Part shown: positions 20,519 to 29,135 of the stretch, one piece after another
How the letters are laid out: each line of letters opens with the position of its first letter
Numbering within the stretch: position 1 is the stretch's first letter
DNA from: Sphingobacterium sp. LZ7M1
GTDB taxonomy: Bacteria; Bacteroidota; Bacteroidia; Sphingobacteriales; Sphingobacteriaceae
Direction of reading: 5' to 3'
Length of the DNA stretch: 64,000 nucleotides
Assembly (NCBI RefSeq): GCF_024296865.1
Contig: NZ_CP101134.1
Span: forward strand, 2,542,001 to 2,606,000
Notes under the pieces: generated by a model
What the model saw: the letters and a program-made list of their open reading frames with translations, nothing else
Told to the model about the DNA's origin: nothing
Database searches by the model: none
Made by a program: the position numbers and the translations under genes

Positions 20519-20917
20519 ATGAGAAAGCTCAATTTTATATATTTCATCCCCCTTTTGGCTGCCTGCGCAAGCAACCAAGGCAGCAGCACAAAACCTCCAA
20601 AAATCATGGGGAATTGGCAATGGATTGAAACCTCTGGCGGATTTGCCGGAATCACGAAAACACCCGAATCTACCCGCGAAATCAAGCATCTGCAAATAAC
20701 AAAAGACAGCGTGTACTACTACGAAAATGGTGAACTGACTTCCACCCTGCCCTATAAACTCACCTTGACCAAGTCCATGCTCAATAACAAGGACAGCTGG
20801 CTGCTCAATGAAGCCCCACATAAGGTATTTGTTTACCGACAAGATAGCACCCTTGTCCTACAAGAAGACTGCTTTGATTGCTATTCACATAAATACGTGA
20901 AGATGAAGGAGAAGTAA
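20519..20917 (+). CDS. Small lipocalin-like lipoprotein
   Basis: 132 residues. Signal peptide MRKLNFIYFIPLLAAC with lipobox LAAC. The mature part opens with GNWQWIETSGGFAG, as in small Bacteroidota lipocalin-like or META-like lipoproteins, and alternates short beta-strand stretches (REIKHLQITKDSVYYYENG, HKVFVYRQDSTLVLQEDC). Probably a single small beta-barrel facing the periplasm. Function unknown. Divergent from the lipoprotein at 19329. A heptamer repeat array begins six nt after the stop. Confidence 0.7.
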   Translation: MRKLNFIYFIPLLAACASNQGSSTKPPKIMGNWQWIETSGGFAGITKTPESTREIKHLQITKDSVYYYENGELTSTLPYKLTLTKSMLNNKDSWLLNEAPHKVFVYRQDSTLVLQEDCFDCYSHKYVKMKEK

Positions 20918-20922
20918 GGTGG

Positions 20923-20957
20923 TTAGACATTAGACACAAGACATTAGACATAAGACA
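20923..20957. repeat. Heptamer array (TTAGACA type, five units)
   Basis: Five tandem 7-nt units TTAGACA, TTAGACA, CAAGACA, TTAGACA, TAAGACA. The reverse complement (TGTCTAA) is the unit seen at 21593 and, with one change, at 4572. Confidence 0.85.
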
Positions 20958-21203
20958 ACAAGACGTCGAAACGGCTAGAGCAGCAAAACTATTATCGCAC
21001 TCCCAATTCTTTAAAAAAAAATGTAATCCTCAATCTTCGATTGAGGAACTGTACGCCAAAATGGCTAACATAAAATTTCATAGAGAAATATGCTGTGTTT
21101 ATTCTGAGAATTTTCGTGCTTACCAATTACAAGTTGGTTAGAACTATGTTTCTAGCTAAGCAATCCCAAGTTTAATTTCCAGAAAAATATCTTTTTTACG
21201 GCA

Positions 21204-21338
21204 TACTGCCCTAGAAGGGCAGTATTATTTTAGCAATGGTATCGAACAATACAGGGTTAATGCAAAAACGCTGTTCGATTAATCGAACAGCGTTTTTGCG
21301 CGACCTCCAGGCTAGCGTTCCATCTCTGCTAAAATAAT
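21204..21338. repeat. Palindromic dispersed element, copy 1
   Basis: In order: hairpin TACTGCCCT-AGA-AGGGCAGTA (21204-21224); an outer inverted repeat ATTATTTTAGCA (21224-21235) with TGCTAAAATAAT (21327-21338); and a perfect 38-bp palindrome at 21262-21299 centred on GATTAATC. The whole is homologous to copy 2 at 29901. No ORF. Confidence 0.85.
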
Positions 21339-21393
21339 GGAACCCCAAAAGGGGGTCTTTACCTACCAAATTTGACACCTTTCTAACCCCATA

Positions 21394-21483
21394 TTGCTGC
21401 AATCTTGGTCTATCCTCTAATCCTTAGGTTCCCGGTTCATTCCATGATCTTGGTCTATCCACCAATCCCTTCCATCCTGGTTC
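21394..21483. repeat. 45-bp repeat, two degenerate units
   Basis: Two units of about 45 bp. The second (21439-21483) opens with ATTCCATGATCTTGGTCTAT and ends CATCCTGGTTC. They are related to the cleaner pair at 51714-51803. Confidence 0.75.
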
Positions 21484-21592
21484 AAATGCATTTGGCCGTA
21501 TGCGATGCCCCTACCAAATTTGATTCCTTTCCTGCCCCATCCTTCTAACAATCCCAAAAAAGAAAATTATTCTGTGAAAGCTGAAGATCTTT

Positions 21593-21620
21593 TGTCTGAT
21601 GTCTATTGTCTGATGTCTAA
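21593..21620. repeat. Heptamer array (TGTCTNN type, four units)
   Basis: Four perfect-length 7-nt units TGTCTGA, TGTCTAT, TGTCTGA, TGTCTAA, in inverse orientation to the array at 20923. Confidence 0.85.
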
Positions 21621-21624
21621 AAAC

Positions 21625-21655
21625 AAAAAGCCCCCGTTTTAAGGCGGGGGTTTTT
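21625..21655 (-). terminator. Terminator of the M16 peptidase gene
   Basis: Stem CCCCCG/CGGGGG with an 8-nt loop and A5/T5 flanks. It ends just past the M16 stop codon region. Confidence 0.88.
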
Positions 21656-21659
21656 GTTT

Positions 21660-24518
21660 TTATTTAGTTGCATCCGGAAGGAGAATAAACTTATAGAAGT
21701 CTTCTTCTTTCAGGTACTTATTTGCGGCTTCTTTGACAGACTCCACGGTTACTTTATCTAGTTCTTCCAGATAACGGGTAACATTGGTTGGATCCGTTTG
21801 ATTCTGAACTGAACCAAGTATTTCACTTGCCCAGAAACCATTTTCCCTTAGGCTTAATTCCAACTGACGCTTTTCTTCAATCTTGAACTTATCCAGATCA
21901 ACCTGTGATGGACCATTGGCTTTTAACTTTTTGATCTCATCCATGGATGAGTTGATCAAGGAAGGGTATTTGTCCACACTTGTTCCAAAAACGATCAGGA
22001 AGGAATATCTTGGTTTAGGGAATTTACTGTAGGAGAACCTTGCTCCAGTTCCATAAACACCACTTTCTTCCTCGCGAAGGCGCTCGATCAATTTATTGGT
22101 TAGAATAGTCTCCACAGCGCTTGCATTGATGTTCTCCTGCTCATTATAGGTATAATCTCCATATAAGGTCAAACGAACCATGGCCTTCGCCTCTTTACCT
22201 TTATTTACGATTTTCTCAACTCCCTTATTTTTTTCATAAAGGTTCAGGTCCTTAGGCTTTTCAGCACGGTTTGTTGTTGGCAATGAAGCAACATATTCTT
22301 CTAAATATGGTTTGATTTCTTCCTCAGTGAAGGAACCAACAATCACAAAAGTAAAATCAGAAGCATCGGCAAATCTATCTTTATAGATCTCTAACGCTCT
22401 AGCTTGGTTCACTTTATCAAGTTCGTTAATACCATAAGGAACACGACGGATGCTATTTCCATAAAGCGTACGCTGTATAGCATCACTGTAAACGAAGTTT
22501 GGATCGTTGTCACGGTTTGCCATCATGTCCTTTTGCTTGCTAATGGTACTTTGGAACACATCATCCTCAATTCTAGGCTCGGTAAAGTATCCATAGACCA
22601 TTTCGAAGGCAGTTTTCAAACTCTCCTTGTCTGTAGCACCTCTCAACCCTTCAGAACGCTCCGTAATGTAAGGGCTAATGTTGACTTCCTTGCCGGTCAA
22701 GCTTTTCTGCAATTCCACGGTATTCAATTGTCCGATACCTGAACTGTTCACTAAATTTCCAGCAAAAGTTGCAGACATATAATCAGCATCTGAATATAAT
22801 GAAGTACCACCTGGGCTATAAGCAGAGATCATGATTTGATCATTCTTGAATTTGGTTGGTTTCAATAAAACCTTAACGCCATTGCTCAAGGTCAATTCCT
22901 TGGTTTCAATGCCGTCGATAGATTTTTCAGATTTAATCGAACCCTTCACTGGCGTCTTAGATAACATTGGTAAATCAGAAACCTTATCATCATACGGTTT
23001 TAGATCTTCCTTTTCGATAGCTGCAAACCATGAATTTACAGCGGCTTCTTCAGGAAGTTTGTCTTTCTCTGCATCCGGAGCCAAGATCAAAACATCTCGG
23101 TTTATATCCTTATAGAATTCCTTACCAACTGCTTCCACCTCTTTTAGGGTCAATGTCGGTAATAATTGTTTCGTGATTTCATAGCGATCCTCATTGCTCA
23201 ATGCCGGACCATCCTTCAAGAAATGGTTCAGATAAGCATTTACATAGCTATCTGACTTTCTTTTGTCACGCTCCACATAAGAAGTCTCATTATTTTTCGC
23301 AATTGAGCTGACAGCGCGTTTAAATTCAGTTTCTGTAAAACCAAACCTTTGGAAACGGTCCAATTCTCTGACCACTGCTTTAAATCCTTCTTCGAACTGT
23401 CCAGGTTTAGAAACGAAAAATGCACCTAAATTATCCAATCCGCCAAGGAATCCCGAGATATCCACACCACCTTGAATGAAAGGAGGATTAGCAGATTGAC
23501 TCAATTCACTGTAACGGGCATTGATCATTTGGTTAAAGACATCCTTCAATAATTCTCTTCTATAGTCTTTGACCGTGCTTACCTTTTCTTCTGGGTGCTT
23601 GATCATGATCTGACCAACCGTATAGGTCATTTCTGGATCTGTTACCTTAATGAATTGGTTCTTGTTTAATAGATCAACCTTGTATTCTGTACGCGGTTTG
23701 ATGGTCTTAGGAACCTTCATGTCCGAGAACAATCTTTTCACTTCCGCCTCCATCTGCTGAGGATCTACATCCCCTACAATAATTAAAGATTGCAGATCAG
23801 GACGGTACCATTCAGCATGGAAATTACGGATTACCTCCGGATCAAAATTCATGATCACCTGTTCCGTTCCGATTGGAAGACGATCTGCATAGCGCGAGCC
23901 ATTTAACATCACCTTGATGTACTGATCACGCATACGTTGCTGAGCGCCTCTACCACCACGCATCTCTTCCATGATTACGCCACGCTCCTTATTGATCTCG
24001 TCGGTTTCCAACAAGGCATCCTGTGCCCAATCACGCATTACCTGTAATCCATTTTTTAACAATTCAGGATCATCAGAAGGAATAGGCAATTGATAGACAG
24101 TTTCATCAAAACTGGTATAGGCATTCAAGTCCGATCCAAAACGGACACCTGCTTTTTGCAAATAGTCAATCAAATCATTCTTAGGGAAATGTTTAAGACC
24201 ATTAAAGTTCATGTGCTCCATAAAGTGCGCCAATCCCAATTCCTTTTCATTTTCCAGGATAGAACCGACTTTCATCGCCAAGTACATGGTCACACGTTTT
24301 TCCGGTTCCGAGTTTTTGCGTATATAGTATTGAAATCCATTTGCTAACTTGCCTTTAATAACATCTTTATCAAATGGCAATTTAGCGTCCCATTTCAGCG
24401 AGTCATTCATCAAGATGACCTTCGCCTCTGGGTTAAAGTTTGTTGGCACATAAGCACTAGCCATTTCTGTTGCAAAAGGCAATAAAAATGCTAATGCCAA
24501 GGGTTTTAGAAGTTTCAT
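21660..24518 (-). CDS. M16 family zinc metallopeptidase, secreted
   Basis: 952 residues, pitrilysin/insulinase type with two fused M16 halves. Signal peptide MKLLKPLALAFLLPFATEMASA, so it is periplasmic (or exported). The active half carries the inverted zinc motif H98-FM-E101-H102 with distal ligand Glu178 (DEINKERGVIMEEM), 75 residues on as in M16. The second half (from about 520, TKELTLSNGVKVLLKPTKFK) lacks the motif and would complete the chamber; YGDYTYNEQENINASAVETI and RLREEESGVYGTGARFS are substrate-clamp signatures. Likely degrades peptides in the periplasm. Monocistronic. Confidence 0.95.
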   Translation of the reverse strand: MKLLKPLALAFLLPFATEMASAYVPTNFNPEAKVILMNDSLKWDAKLPFDKDVIKGKLANGFQYYIRKNSEPEKRVTMYLAMKVGSILENEKELGLAHFMEHMNFNGLKHFPKNDLIDYLQKAGVRFGSDLNAYTSFDETVYQLPIPSDDPELLKNGLQVMRDWAQDALLETDEINKERGVIMEEMRGGRGAQQRMRDQYIKVMLNGSRYADRLPIGTEQVIMNFDPEVIRNFHAEWYRPDLQSLIIVGDVDPQQMEAEVKRLFSDMKVPKTIKPRTEYKVDLLNKNQFIKVTDPEMTYTVGQIMIKHPEEKVSTVKDYRRELLKDVFNQMINARYSELSQSANPPFIQGGVDISGFLGGLDNLGAFFVSKPGQFEEGFKAVVRELDRFQRFGFTETEFKRAVSSIAKNNETSYVERDKRKSDSYVNAYLNHFLKDGPALSNEDRYEITKQLLPTLTLKEVEAVGKEFYKDINRDVLILAPDAEKDKLPEEAAVNSWFAAIEKEDLKPYDDKVSDLPMLSKTPVKGSIKSEKSIDGIETKELTLSNGVKVLLKPTKFKNDQIMISAYSPGGTSLYSDADYMSATFAGNLVNSSGIGQLNTVELQKSLTGKEVNISPYITERSEGLRGATDKESLKTAFEMVYGYFTEPRIEDDVFQSTISKQKDMMANRDNDPNFVYSDAIQRTLYGNSIRRVPYGINELDKVNQARALEIYKDRFADASDFTFVIVGSFTEEEIKPYLEEYVASLPTTNRAEKPKDLNLYEKNKGVEKIVNKGKEAKAMVRLTLYGDYTYNEQENINASAVETILTNKLIERLREEESGVYGTGARFSYSKFPKPRYSFLIVFGTSVDKYPSLINSSMDEIKKLKANGPSQVDLDKFKIEEKRQLELSLRENGFWASEILGSVQNQTDPTNVTRYLEELDKVTVESVKEAANKYLKEEDFYKFILLPDATK

Positions 24519-24532
24519 AATTTCAAAAAAAA

Positions 24533-24562
24533 TTTACTAGAATGGTTACTAAATTATATTTG
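24533..24562 (+). promoter_or_regulatory. Probable promoter of the xerD-type gene
   Basis: TTTA (24533-24536), 18-nt spacer, TATATTTG (24555-24562). The leader to the ATG would be about 70 nt. Confidence 0.5.
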
Positions 24563-24640
24563 GAAAGCAATCTACAATAAATTTATTTAGCTTTAAAACA
24601 AATCTTCTATTCAAACTATAGAATTATATATTTTTAACAA

Positions 24641-25534
24641 ATGGATTGGGAACTGACAAAAAGGGATTTTAAACGTTACTTATTATTGGAAAGAGGATTG
24701 AGTGACAATAGTATTGCAGCCTATTTAAATGACGTCCAAAAACTTCAGAGTTTTGCCGAATTACAACAAATTGAACTGAAGCAATTCCAAACCCAACATA
24801 TACAGCAATTTCTGCAATGGATCAATGAATTCGCCGTTTCCGAATACACCCAAGCCCGACTCCTTTCTGGCATTAAGACTTTCTTCGGATTCCTTCAGAT
24901 TGAACATGGCTTTCCAAATATTCCAGCTGAATTGATCGAGTCCCCTCGCCTTTCCAGAAAAATCCCTGCTGTTCTCAGTATCCAAGAAATCGACGAACTT
25001 ATCGCTGGCATTGATCTTTCATCGCCAGAAGGCATGCGGAACAAAACCATCCTCGAAATCCTATACGGATGTGGACTTCGGGTCTCTGAACTTTGCAACC
25101 TCAAAATATCGAATCTCTTCCTTGATGTGGAGTTCATAAAAGTGGAAGGAAAGGGAAATAAAGAACGACTTATCCCAATAGGTCAGCAAGCGATCAAGTT
25201 CCTAAAGCTTTATTTGGACGAGATCCGTGTACATCAGGTAATCAAACCTGGCAAAGAAGATTATGTTTTCTTAAATCGCAGGGGCGCACCATTGTCCCGA
25301 GTCATGATCTATTTGATCATTAAAGACCTCGCCAATAAGATTGGTCTGAGCAAAGAGATCAGCCCCCACACCTTTCGCCATAGTTTTGCCTCCCACCTGG
25401 TTGAAGGTGGTGCAGACTTAAGGGCAGTACAGGATATGCTTGGCCATGAGAGCATTACGACTACCGAAATTTATACTCACATCGACAAAGAATACCTACA
25501 AAGTGTAATTACCCAGTTTCACCCTAGGTCATAA
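24641..25534 (+). CDS. xerD: Tyrosine recombinase XerD/XerC type
   Basis: 297 residues, the size of Xer proteins. The N-terminal SAM-like core-binding domain is about 1-95. The catalytic domain has the full set of residues: Arg147 (GCGLRVSEL), Lys171 (GKGNKERLIPI), His243 and Arg246 (SPHTFRHSFASHL), His269 (LGHESITTT) and Tyr278 (EIYTH). No mobile-element genes or att-like duplications flank it, so a housekeeping role in chromosome dimer resolution is likelier than an integron or phage integrase. Bacteroidota often have one XerD plus several relatives, so the D label is by resemblance. Confidence 0.9.
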   Translation: MDWELTKRDFKRYLLLERGLSDNSIAAYLNDVQKLQSFAELQQIELKQFQTQHIQQFLQWINEFAVSEYTQARLLSGIKTFFGFLQIEHGFPNIPAELIESPRLSRKIPAVLSIQEIDELIAGIDLSSPEGMRNKTILEILYGCGLRVSELCNLKISNLFLDVEFIKVEGKGNKERLIPIGQQAIKFLKLYLDEIRVHQVIKPGKEDYVFLNRRGAPLSRVMIYLIIKDLANKIGLSKEISPHTFRHSFASHLVEGGADLRAVQDMLGHESITTTEIYTHIDKEYLQSVITQFHPRS

Positions 25535-25554
25535 TGCAACAAAGTTTAATTTAA

Positions 25555-25586
25555 TTTGCAACAGCATTGCATTTAACTTATCTTTG
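25555..25586 (+). promoter_or_regulatory. Consensus promoter with overlapping dyad for the metal-uptake operon
   Basis: TTTG (25555-25558), exactly 20 nt, TATCTTTG (25579-25586). A 15-nt inverted repeat TGCAA-CAGCA-TTGCA (25557-25571) overlaps the -33 box and spacer, where a repressor would block polymerase. Size and position suit a Fur-family (Zur-like) operator; the identity of the regulator is inference. Confidence 0.75.
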
Positions 25587-25602
25587 CACTGTGATTAGAT
25601 TA

Positions 25603-25953
25603 TTGAGGTCGTATAAACAGGTAATATCATCCTTATGGATTGGCATCATGTTCCTTTCCATCAGCCTGATCGTTTTGCACCGCCATGATCATTCCCATGA
25701 AAACCAAGATGCCTGCGAAGTAAACCATAAACATCAGCACGATCATTCCCACGGAGAGGACTGTCACTATTGTTTTCTTTTCTTTCAGCAAGGCATACAG
25801 ATTGAAAACCCCTTCCATTGGGAATCTAATCCGAAAGGTTTTCTATTAAATAGCATTCAAAGCATCCTAGTTTTTGAAGCTCCGATATTGGAACCCAAAT
25901 CCAGCAAAAGCCTCCGGGCCCCTCCCTATGACTATTTTACCACAAACGTGTAA
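25603..25953 (+). CDS. Small His-rich membrane protein
   Basis: About 116 residues from TTG 25603; the start is uncertain. A TTG at 25567 lies inside the promoter and a GTG at 25591 would give a leaderless message. The ATG at 25648 would remove half of the hydrophobic segment ISSLWIGIMFLSISLIVLH. Next comes a metal-ligand-rich stretch HRHDHSHENQDACEVNHKHQ followed by HDHSHGEDCHYCFLF with a CxxC-like pair. The layout recalls small DUF2946-type proteins placed ahead of metal-related TonB receptors. Probably binds or senses a transition metal at the periplasmic face. First gene of a three-gene operon. Confidence 0.65.
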   Translation: MRSYKQVISSLWIGIMFLSISLIVLHRHDHSHENQDACEVNHKHQHDHSHGEDCHYCFLFFQQGIQIENPFHWESNPKGFLLNSIQSILVFEAPILEPKSSKSLRAPPYDYFTTNV

Positions 25954-25989
25954 TATATAGCATTTAATACCCTTTTTTTATAACAATAC

Positions 25990-28299
25990 ATGTTGAAATA
26001 TGCATGGACTGTGCTCATCCTATTTCTAATAAATAGCGCTGTAGCTCAGGACAACTCCAATCAATATATAAAAGGTATTGTCATGGACGAGCAGGATCAG
26101 CCGATATTTGCAGCAAATATCAGTATCCAAAACTCCGACATCAGTACCTCATCCGATATCCATGGAAACTTTAAGATCAAGGTTGGCCAAGGACATCAGC
26201 ATCTTACGCTAAAAGTTACGGCCTTAGGCTATGAAAACTTTGAACAACCCATCCATGTGGATAACGATACAGTACTGAAAATCAAGCTAAAAAGCTTTAC
26301 CGAGAAAATCGATGCTGTACATGTTTCTGCACAGGTTGAAGAACAGCGAGCAGCCGTAAGGGCTAAGCTCGATAAGGAACAGATCGAAAAAAGCAAAGGT
26401 AAGTTAGCCGCTGAAGTCTTTTCTCAGCTATCGGGTGTTTCCATCCTTAATTCAGGCCATTCTGTGGCAAAACCGGTCATTCATGGTTTGCATTCCAACC
26501 GGATCATCCTCCTGAACAACGGAGTGAAACAGGAAGGACAGCAATGGGGAATGGAACATGCTCCAGAAATGGATCCCTTTACGGCAGATGAATTTGAAGT
26601 CATCAAAGGTGCACAGGCAGTTCGCTATGGCGCTGATGCATTGGGTGGAGTTTTGATCGCGAAAGCACAGCAAATCGACCCTAACAAATTCCAAGGCCGA
26701 GCCGATCTTATTGCCCAGTCCAATGGACGCGGTGGATCTGCCAACTTACAATTACAAGGCGGAATTAAATCCATCGAAGGCTTAGCTTGGAAACTTCAAG
26801 GTTCAGGTAAAAAACTTGGCGATAGCAGGATTCCAAATTATATATTGGGAAATACCGGCGTTGAAGAGATCAATTTCTCCGGAACGGTACAGTACCGCAA
26901 GGAAAACAATTTCTTGGAAGCATATTACAGCAGATTTTCAACTGAACTGGGGGTTTTCTATGGTGCCCATATAGGAAGTATCGAAGATATCTATGCGCGG
27001 ATAGAAAATGGGGAACCATTTGAAAAATACGATTTCAGCTATAAGATCAATGCCCCTAAACAAGATGTAACCCATCAATTAGGGAAATTAAAATATCAAT
27101 ACAAACTGAACAGCGGACTTCAACTGGAAGCCCAATATTCTTTCCAGCAGAACCATAGGAAGGAATTTGATATGCGCAGAGCAGTTGCAGACAATATTCC
27201 CATGTCGGATATGGTATTGACCACACAACAACTCGAAGTGATGCTGAAGGCTAAATCGCATAGTTTTGGGATCGATCTAGGTAACCAGGTAAACAATAAT
27301 ACCGCCGGAACGGGTACCACTCCTATCATCCCTAACTTCGATAACTATTCCCTGGGCATTTTCGGGATCCATCAATTCCAATTCGACAAATGGCTATTGG
27401 AAGCAGGTTGGCGCTACGACTATCGGTATTTCGACGCAGCAGGATATCGTTATAAATATACCGATAAAGAACAGTCAGTCCCTCAGCAATATTTGTTGGA
27501 GGATACGCGAAGCTTCCATAACCTCTCTGGCTCCATTGCCGCAGCGTACAACATCAATCCTACTTGGCAATACAAAAGCAGCATTGGCCTTGCTTGGCGT
27601 GCGCCTACGGCCAACGAACTGTACAGCGATGGTGTACACCACGGTGCCGGCATCTATGAAATCGGAAACTTGGACCTCAAAGCAGAGCAAGGATTAAAAT
27701 GGGTTCATTCCATTTCCCATAAATCTGAAACTTTAGCCTTGACAGCAGATGTATTTGGACAATATATCCATAACTATATCTACGCTGCGCCAAATCCAGA
27801 TTCTGTGCGCCAGACCATCCGTGGTACCTTTCCAGTATTTAGTTATGGACAGGACAAAGCGCTATTCTATGGTGCAGACCTTCAATTGAAATGGAAGTTT
27901 ATGCCAATCCTTCAATACACCCTGCAAGCTAGCCTAGTCCGGGCCAAGAACATCAGTACCGACACTTTCTTGCCCTATATCCCTTCAGACAGGATACAAA
28001 ATGCCGTACAGTGGTATTATGCTGGTCCTGAAAAAGGATATATTAAGCTGAGCCATGAGTATGTAGCCAAACAGAATAGGTATACTGAAGGAACGGATTA
28101 CGTTGCTCCTCCAGCTGCATACCAATTATTTCATGCATATATTACACATCCACTAACTATTAATAAACAACAGCTCCAACTTTCCTTGGCCGTTGAAAAT
28201 CTTTTCAATACAAGCTACAAAGATTACATGGACCGTTTTAGGTACTATGCCCACCGCCCAGGAAGGAATCTTATTCTATCACTTAACTATAAATTCTAA
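25990..28299 (+). CDS. TonB-dependent receptor, probably for a metal (ZnuD-like)
   Basis: 769 residues, outer-membrane gated channel. Signal peptide MLKYAWTVLILFLINSAVAQ. A CarboxypepD_reg-like domain follows (about 27-110, KGIVMDEQDQPIFAANISIQ). The plug is at about 110-225 (SGVSILNSGHSVAKPVIHGL, RIILLNNGVKQEGQQWGMEH, VIKGAQAVRYGADALGGVL). The barrel ends in the C-terminal signature HRPGRNLILSLNYKF. His clusters in loops and the plug (GMEHAPEMD, SDGVHHGAG) and the flanking His-rich partners suggest transition-metal uptake, zinc being the best guess. It starts 37 nt after the small His-rich gene. Confidence 0.88.
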   Translation: MLKYAWTVLILFLINSAVAQDNSNQYIKGIVMDEQDQPIFAANISIQNSDISTSSDIHGNFKIKVGQGHQHLTLKVTALGYENFEQPIHVDNDTVLKIKLKSFTEKIDAVHVSAQVEEQRAAVRAKLDKEQIEKSKGKLAAEVFSQLSGVSILNSGHSVAKPVIHGLHSNRIILLNNGVKQEGQQWGMEHAPEMDPFTADEFEVIKGAQAVRYGADALGGVLIAKAQQIDPNKFQGRADLIAQSNGRGGSANLQLQGGIKSIEGLAWKLQGSGKKLGDSRIPNYILGNTGVEEINFSGTVQYRKENNFLEAYYSRFSTELGVFYGAHIGSIEDIYARIENGEPFEKYDFSYKINAPKQDVTHQLGKLKYQYKLNSGLQLEAQYSFQQNHRKEFDMRRAVADNIPMSDMVLTTQQLEVMLKAKSHSFGIDLGNQVNNNTAGTGTTPIIPNFDNYSLGIFGIHQFQFDKWLLEAGWRYDYRYFDAAGYRYKYTDKEQSVPQQYLLEDTRSFHNLSGSIAAAYNINPTWQYKSSIGLAWRAPTANELYSDGVHHGAGIYEIGNLDLKAEQGLKWVHSISHKSETLALTADVFGQYIHNYIYAAPNPDSVRQTIRGTFPVFSYGQDKALFYGADLQLKWKFMPILQYTLQASLVRAKNISTDTFLPYIPSDRIQNAVQWYYAGPEKGYIKLSHEYVAKQNRYTEGTDYVAPPAAYQLFHAYITHPLTINKQQLQLSLAVENLFNTSYKDYMDRFRYYAHRPGRNLILSLNYKF

Positions 28300-28311
28300 A
28301 AAAATTACATC

Positions 28312-28944
28312 ATGAAATCAAACATCTTTATTTTATTCATATTAGCTTCTTTCTTCACTTTCCAATCTTGTTCTAAAGATGATCCTACTCCTGAAGTAGA
28401 CCAAGAAGAAGTAAGTGCAGCTACCTTGACCTTTACCGAAGTGGAAGCTGAAAAACACGATGACCATTACCACTACCATGATATCGCTAATCCTGAAATT
28501 GAAAAAGTGGAGTTTACAGGCGAGAAATTCCTTCCACCAGTTGGCGCTCATGTTCATTTGGAAGTAGGTAAATCATACCGATTCAACCTCATGGTTAAGG
28601 ATTTCGCAGGTCGCGAAAGTCAGCAGACCTTCATCGACCGTGCCGATCAGCATTTTGCATTCCTTTTAGGAGCGCCAGCAGGTACCCTTGCAGCTGAATA
28701 CAGCGACAAGACAGCTGATGGAAAAGCCGCTAACGTAGGTGTTACAGGTTATATCACCGTTTTGAAAGCTTCAGACAGTTTTACCTTCCGTTATTTGATG
28801 CGTCACTTAAACCCTGGCGTTAAGAATACGATCAATCCTAAAACTGACATCTTCAATCCAGATTTCAACAAATTCGGTGGTGCAAACGACCTAGACCTTA
28901 AAGTGGAATTCCACCTTGTAGCAGAAGACCACGAAGGTCATTAA
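28312..28944 (+). CDS. His-rich lipoprotein partner of the TonB receptor
   Basis: 210 residues. Signal MKSNIFILFILASFFTFQSC with lipobox FQSC and then SKDD. The mature protein has a metal-ligand patch HDDHYHYHD near residues 55-63, HVHLEVGKSYRFNLMVKDFAG, and a C-terminal DHEGH. The middle resembles an Ig-like beta-sandwich. Twelve nt after the receptor stop, so in the same operon. It probably captures or hands over metal at the outer membrane. The specific metal is not shown by sequence. Confidence 0.75.
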   Translation: MKSNIFILFILASFFTFQSCSKDDPTPEVDQEEVSAATLTFTEVEAEKHDDHYHYHDIANPEIEKVEFTGEKFLPPVGAHVHLEVGKSYRFNLMVKDFAGRESQQTFIDRADQHFAFLLGAPAGTLAAEYSDKTADGKAANVGVTGYITVLKASDSFTFRYLMRHLNPGVKNTINPKTDIFNPDFNKFGGANDLDLKVEFHLVAEDHEGH

Positions 28945-29033
28945 TATATTGAGAGGCTCAAAATCAATAGCTTGCTAAAATCAGCAGGCTATTGTTATAT
29001 AAAACCCATAAAAAGTATTATTTTTGGCGAGCC

Positions 29034-29105
29034 GCCTTCGTAGTTCAATGGATAGAATGTTAGATTCCGGTTCTGATGATGTAGGTTCGATTCCTACCGA
29101 AGGTA
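29034..29105 (+). tRNA. tRNA-Arg (anticodon CCG)
   Basis: Acceptor stem GCCTTCG with CGAAGGT, anticodon stem TTAGA/TCTGA with loop TTCCGGT, T arm GTAGG-TTCGATT-CCTAC, discriminator A. A TAnnTTTG-type box TATTTTTG lies at 29019-29026, 8 nt upstream. Confidence 0.93.
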
Positions 29106-29108
29106 CTG

Positions 29109-29135
29109 AAAAAAGCCGCTTTGAGCGGCTTTTTT
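29109..29135 (+). terminator. Terminator after tRNA-Arg
   Basis: Stem AAAAAAGCCGCT/AGCGGCTTTTTT with TTG loop. Nearly the same as the terminator after the Gly/Leu tRNA pair at 1262. Confidence 0.92.

Larger units (their letters stand above)
20918..21659. other. 742-bp gene-free gap filled with dispersed repeats
   Basis: No gene. It holds heptamer array 1 (20923-20957), a palindromic element (21204-21338), a 45-bp repeat pair (21394-21483), heptamer array 2 in the opposite orientation (21593-21620) and the M16 gene terminator. The neighbouring genes converge on it. Confidence 0.8.

Noticed and set aside
24641..25534. XerD-type gene as integrase of a mobile island
   Set aside because: Length and motifs are those of housekeeping Xer proteins, and no flanking direct repeats, tRNA junction or mobility genes were found.
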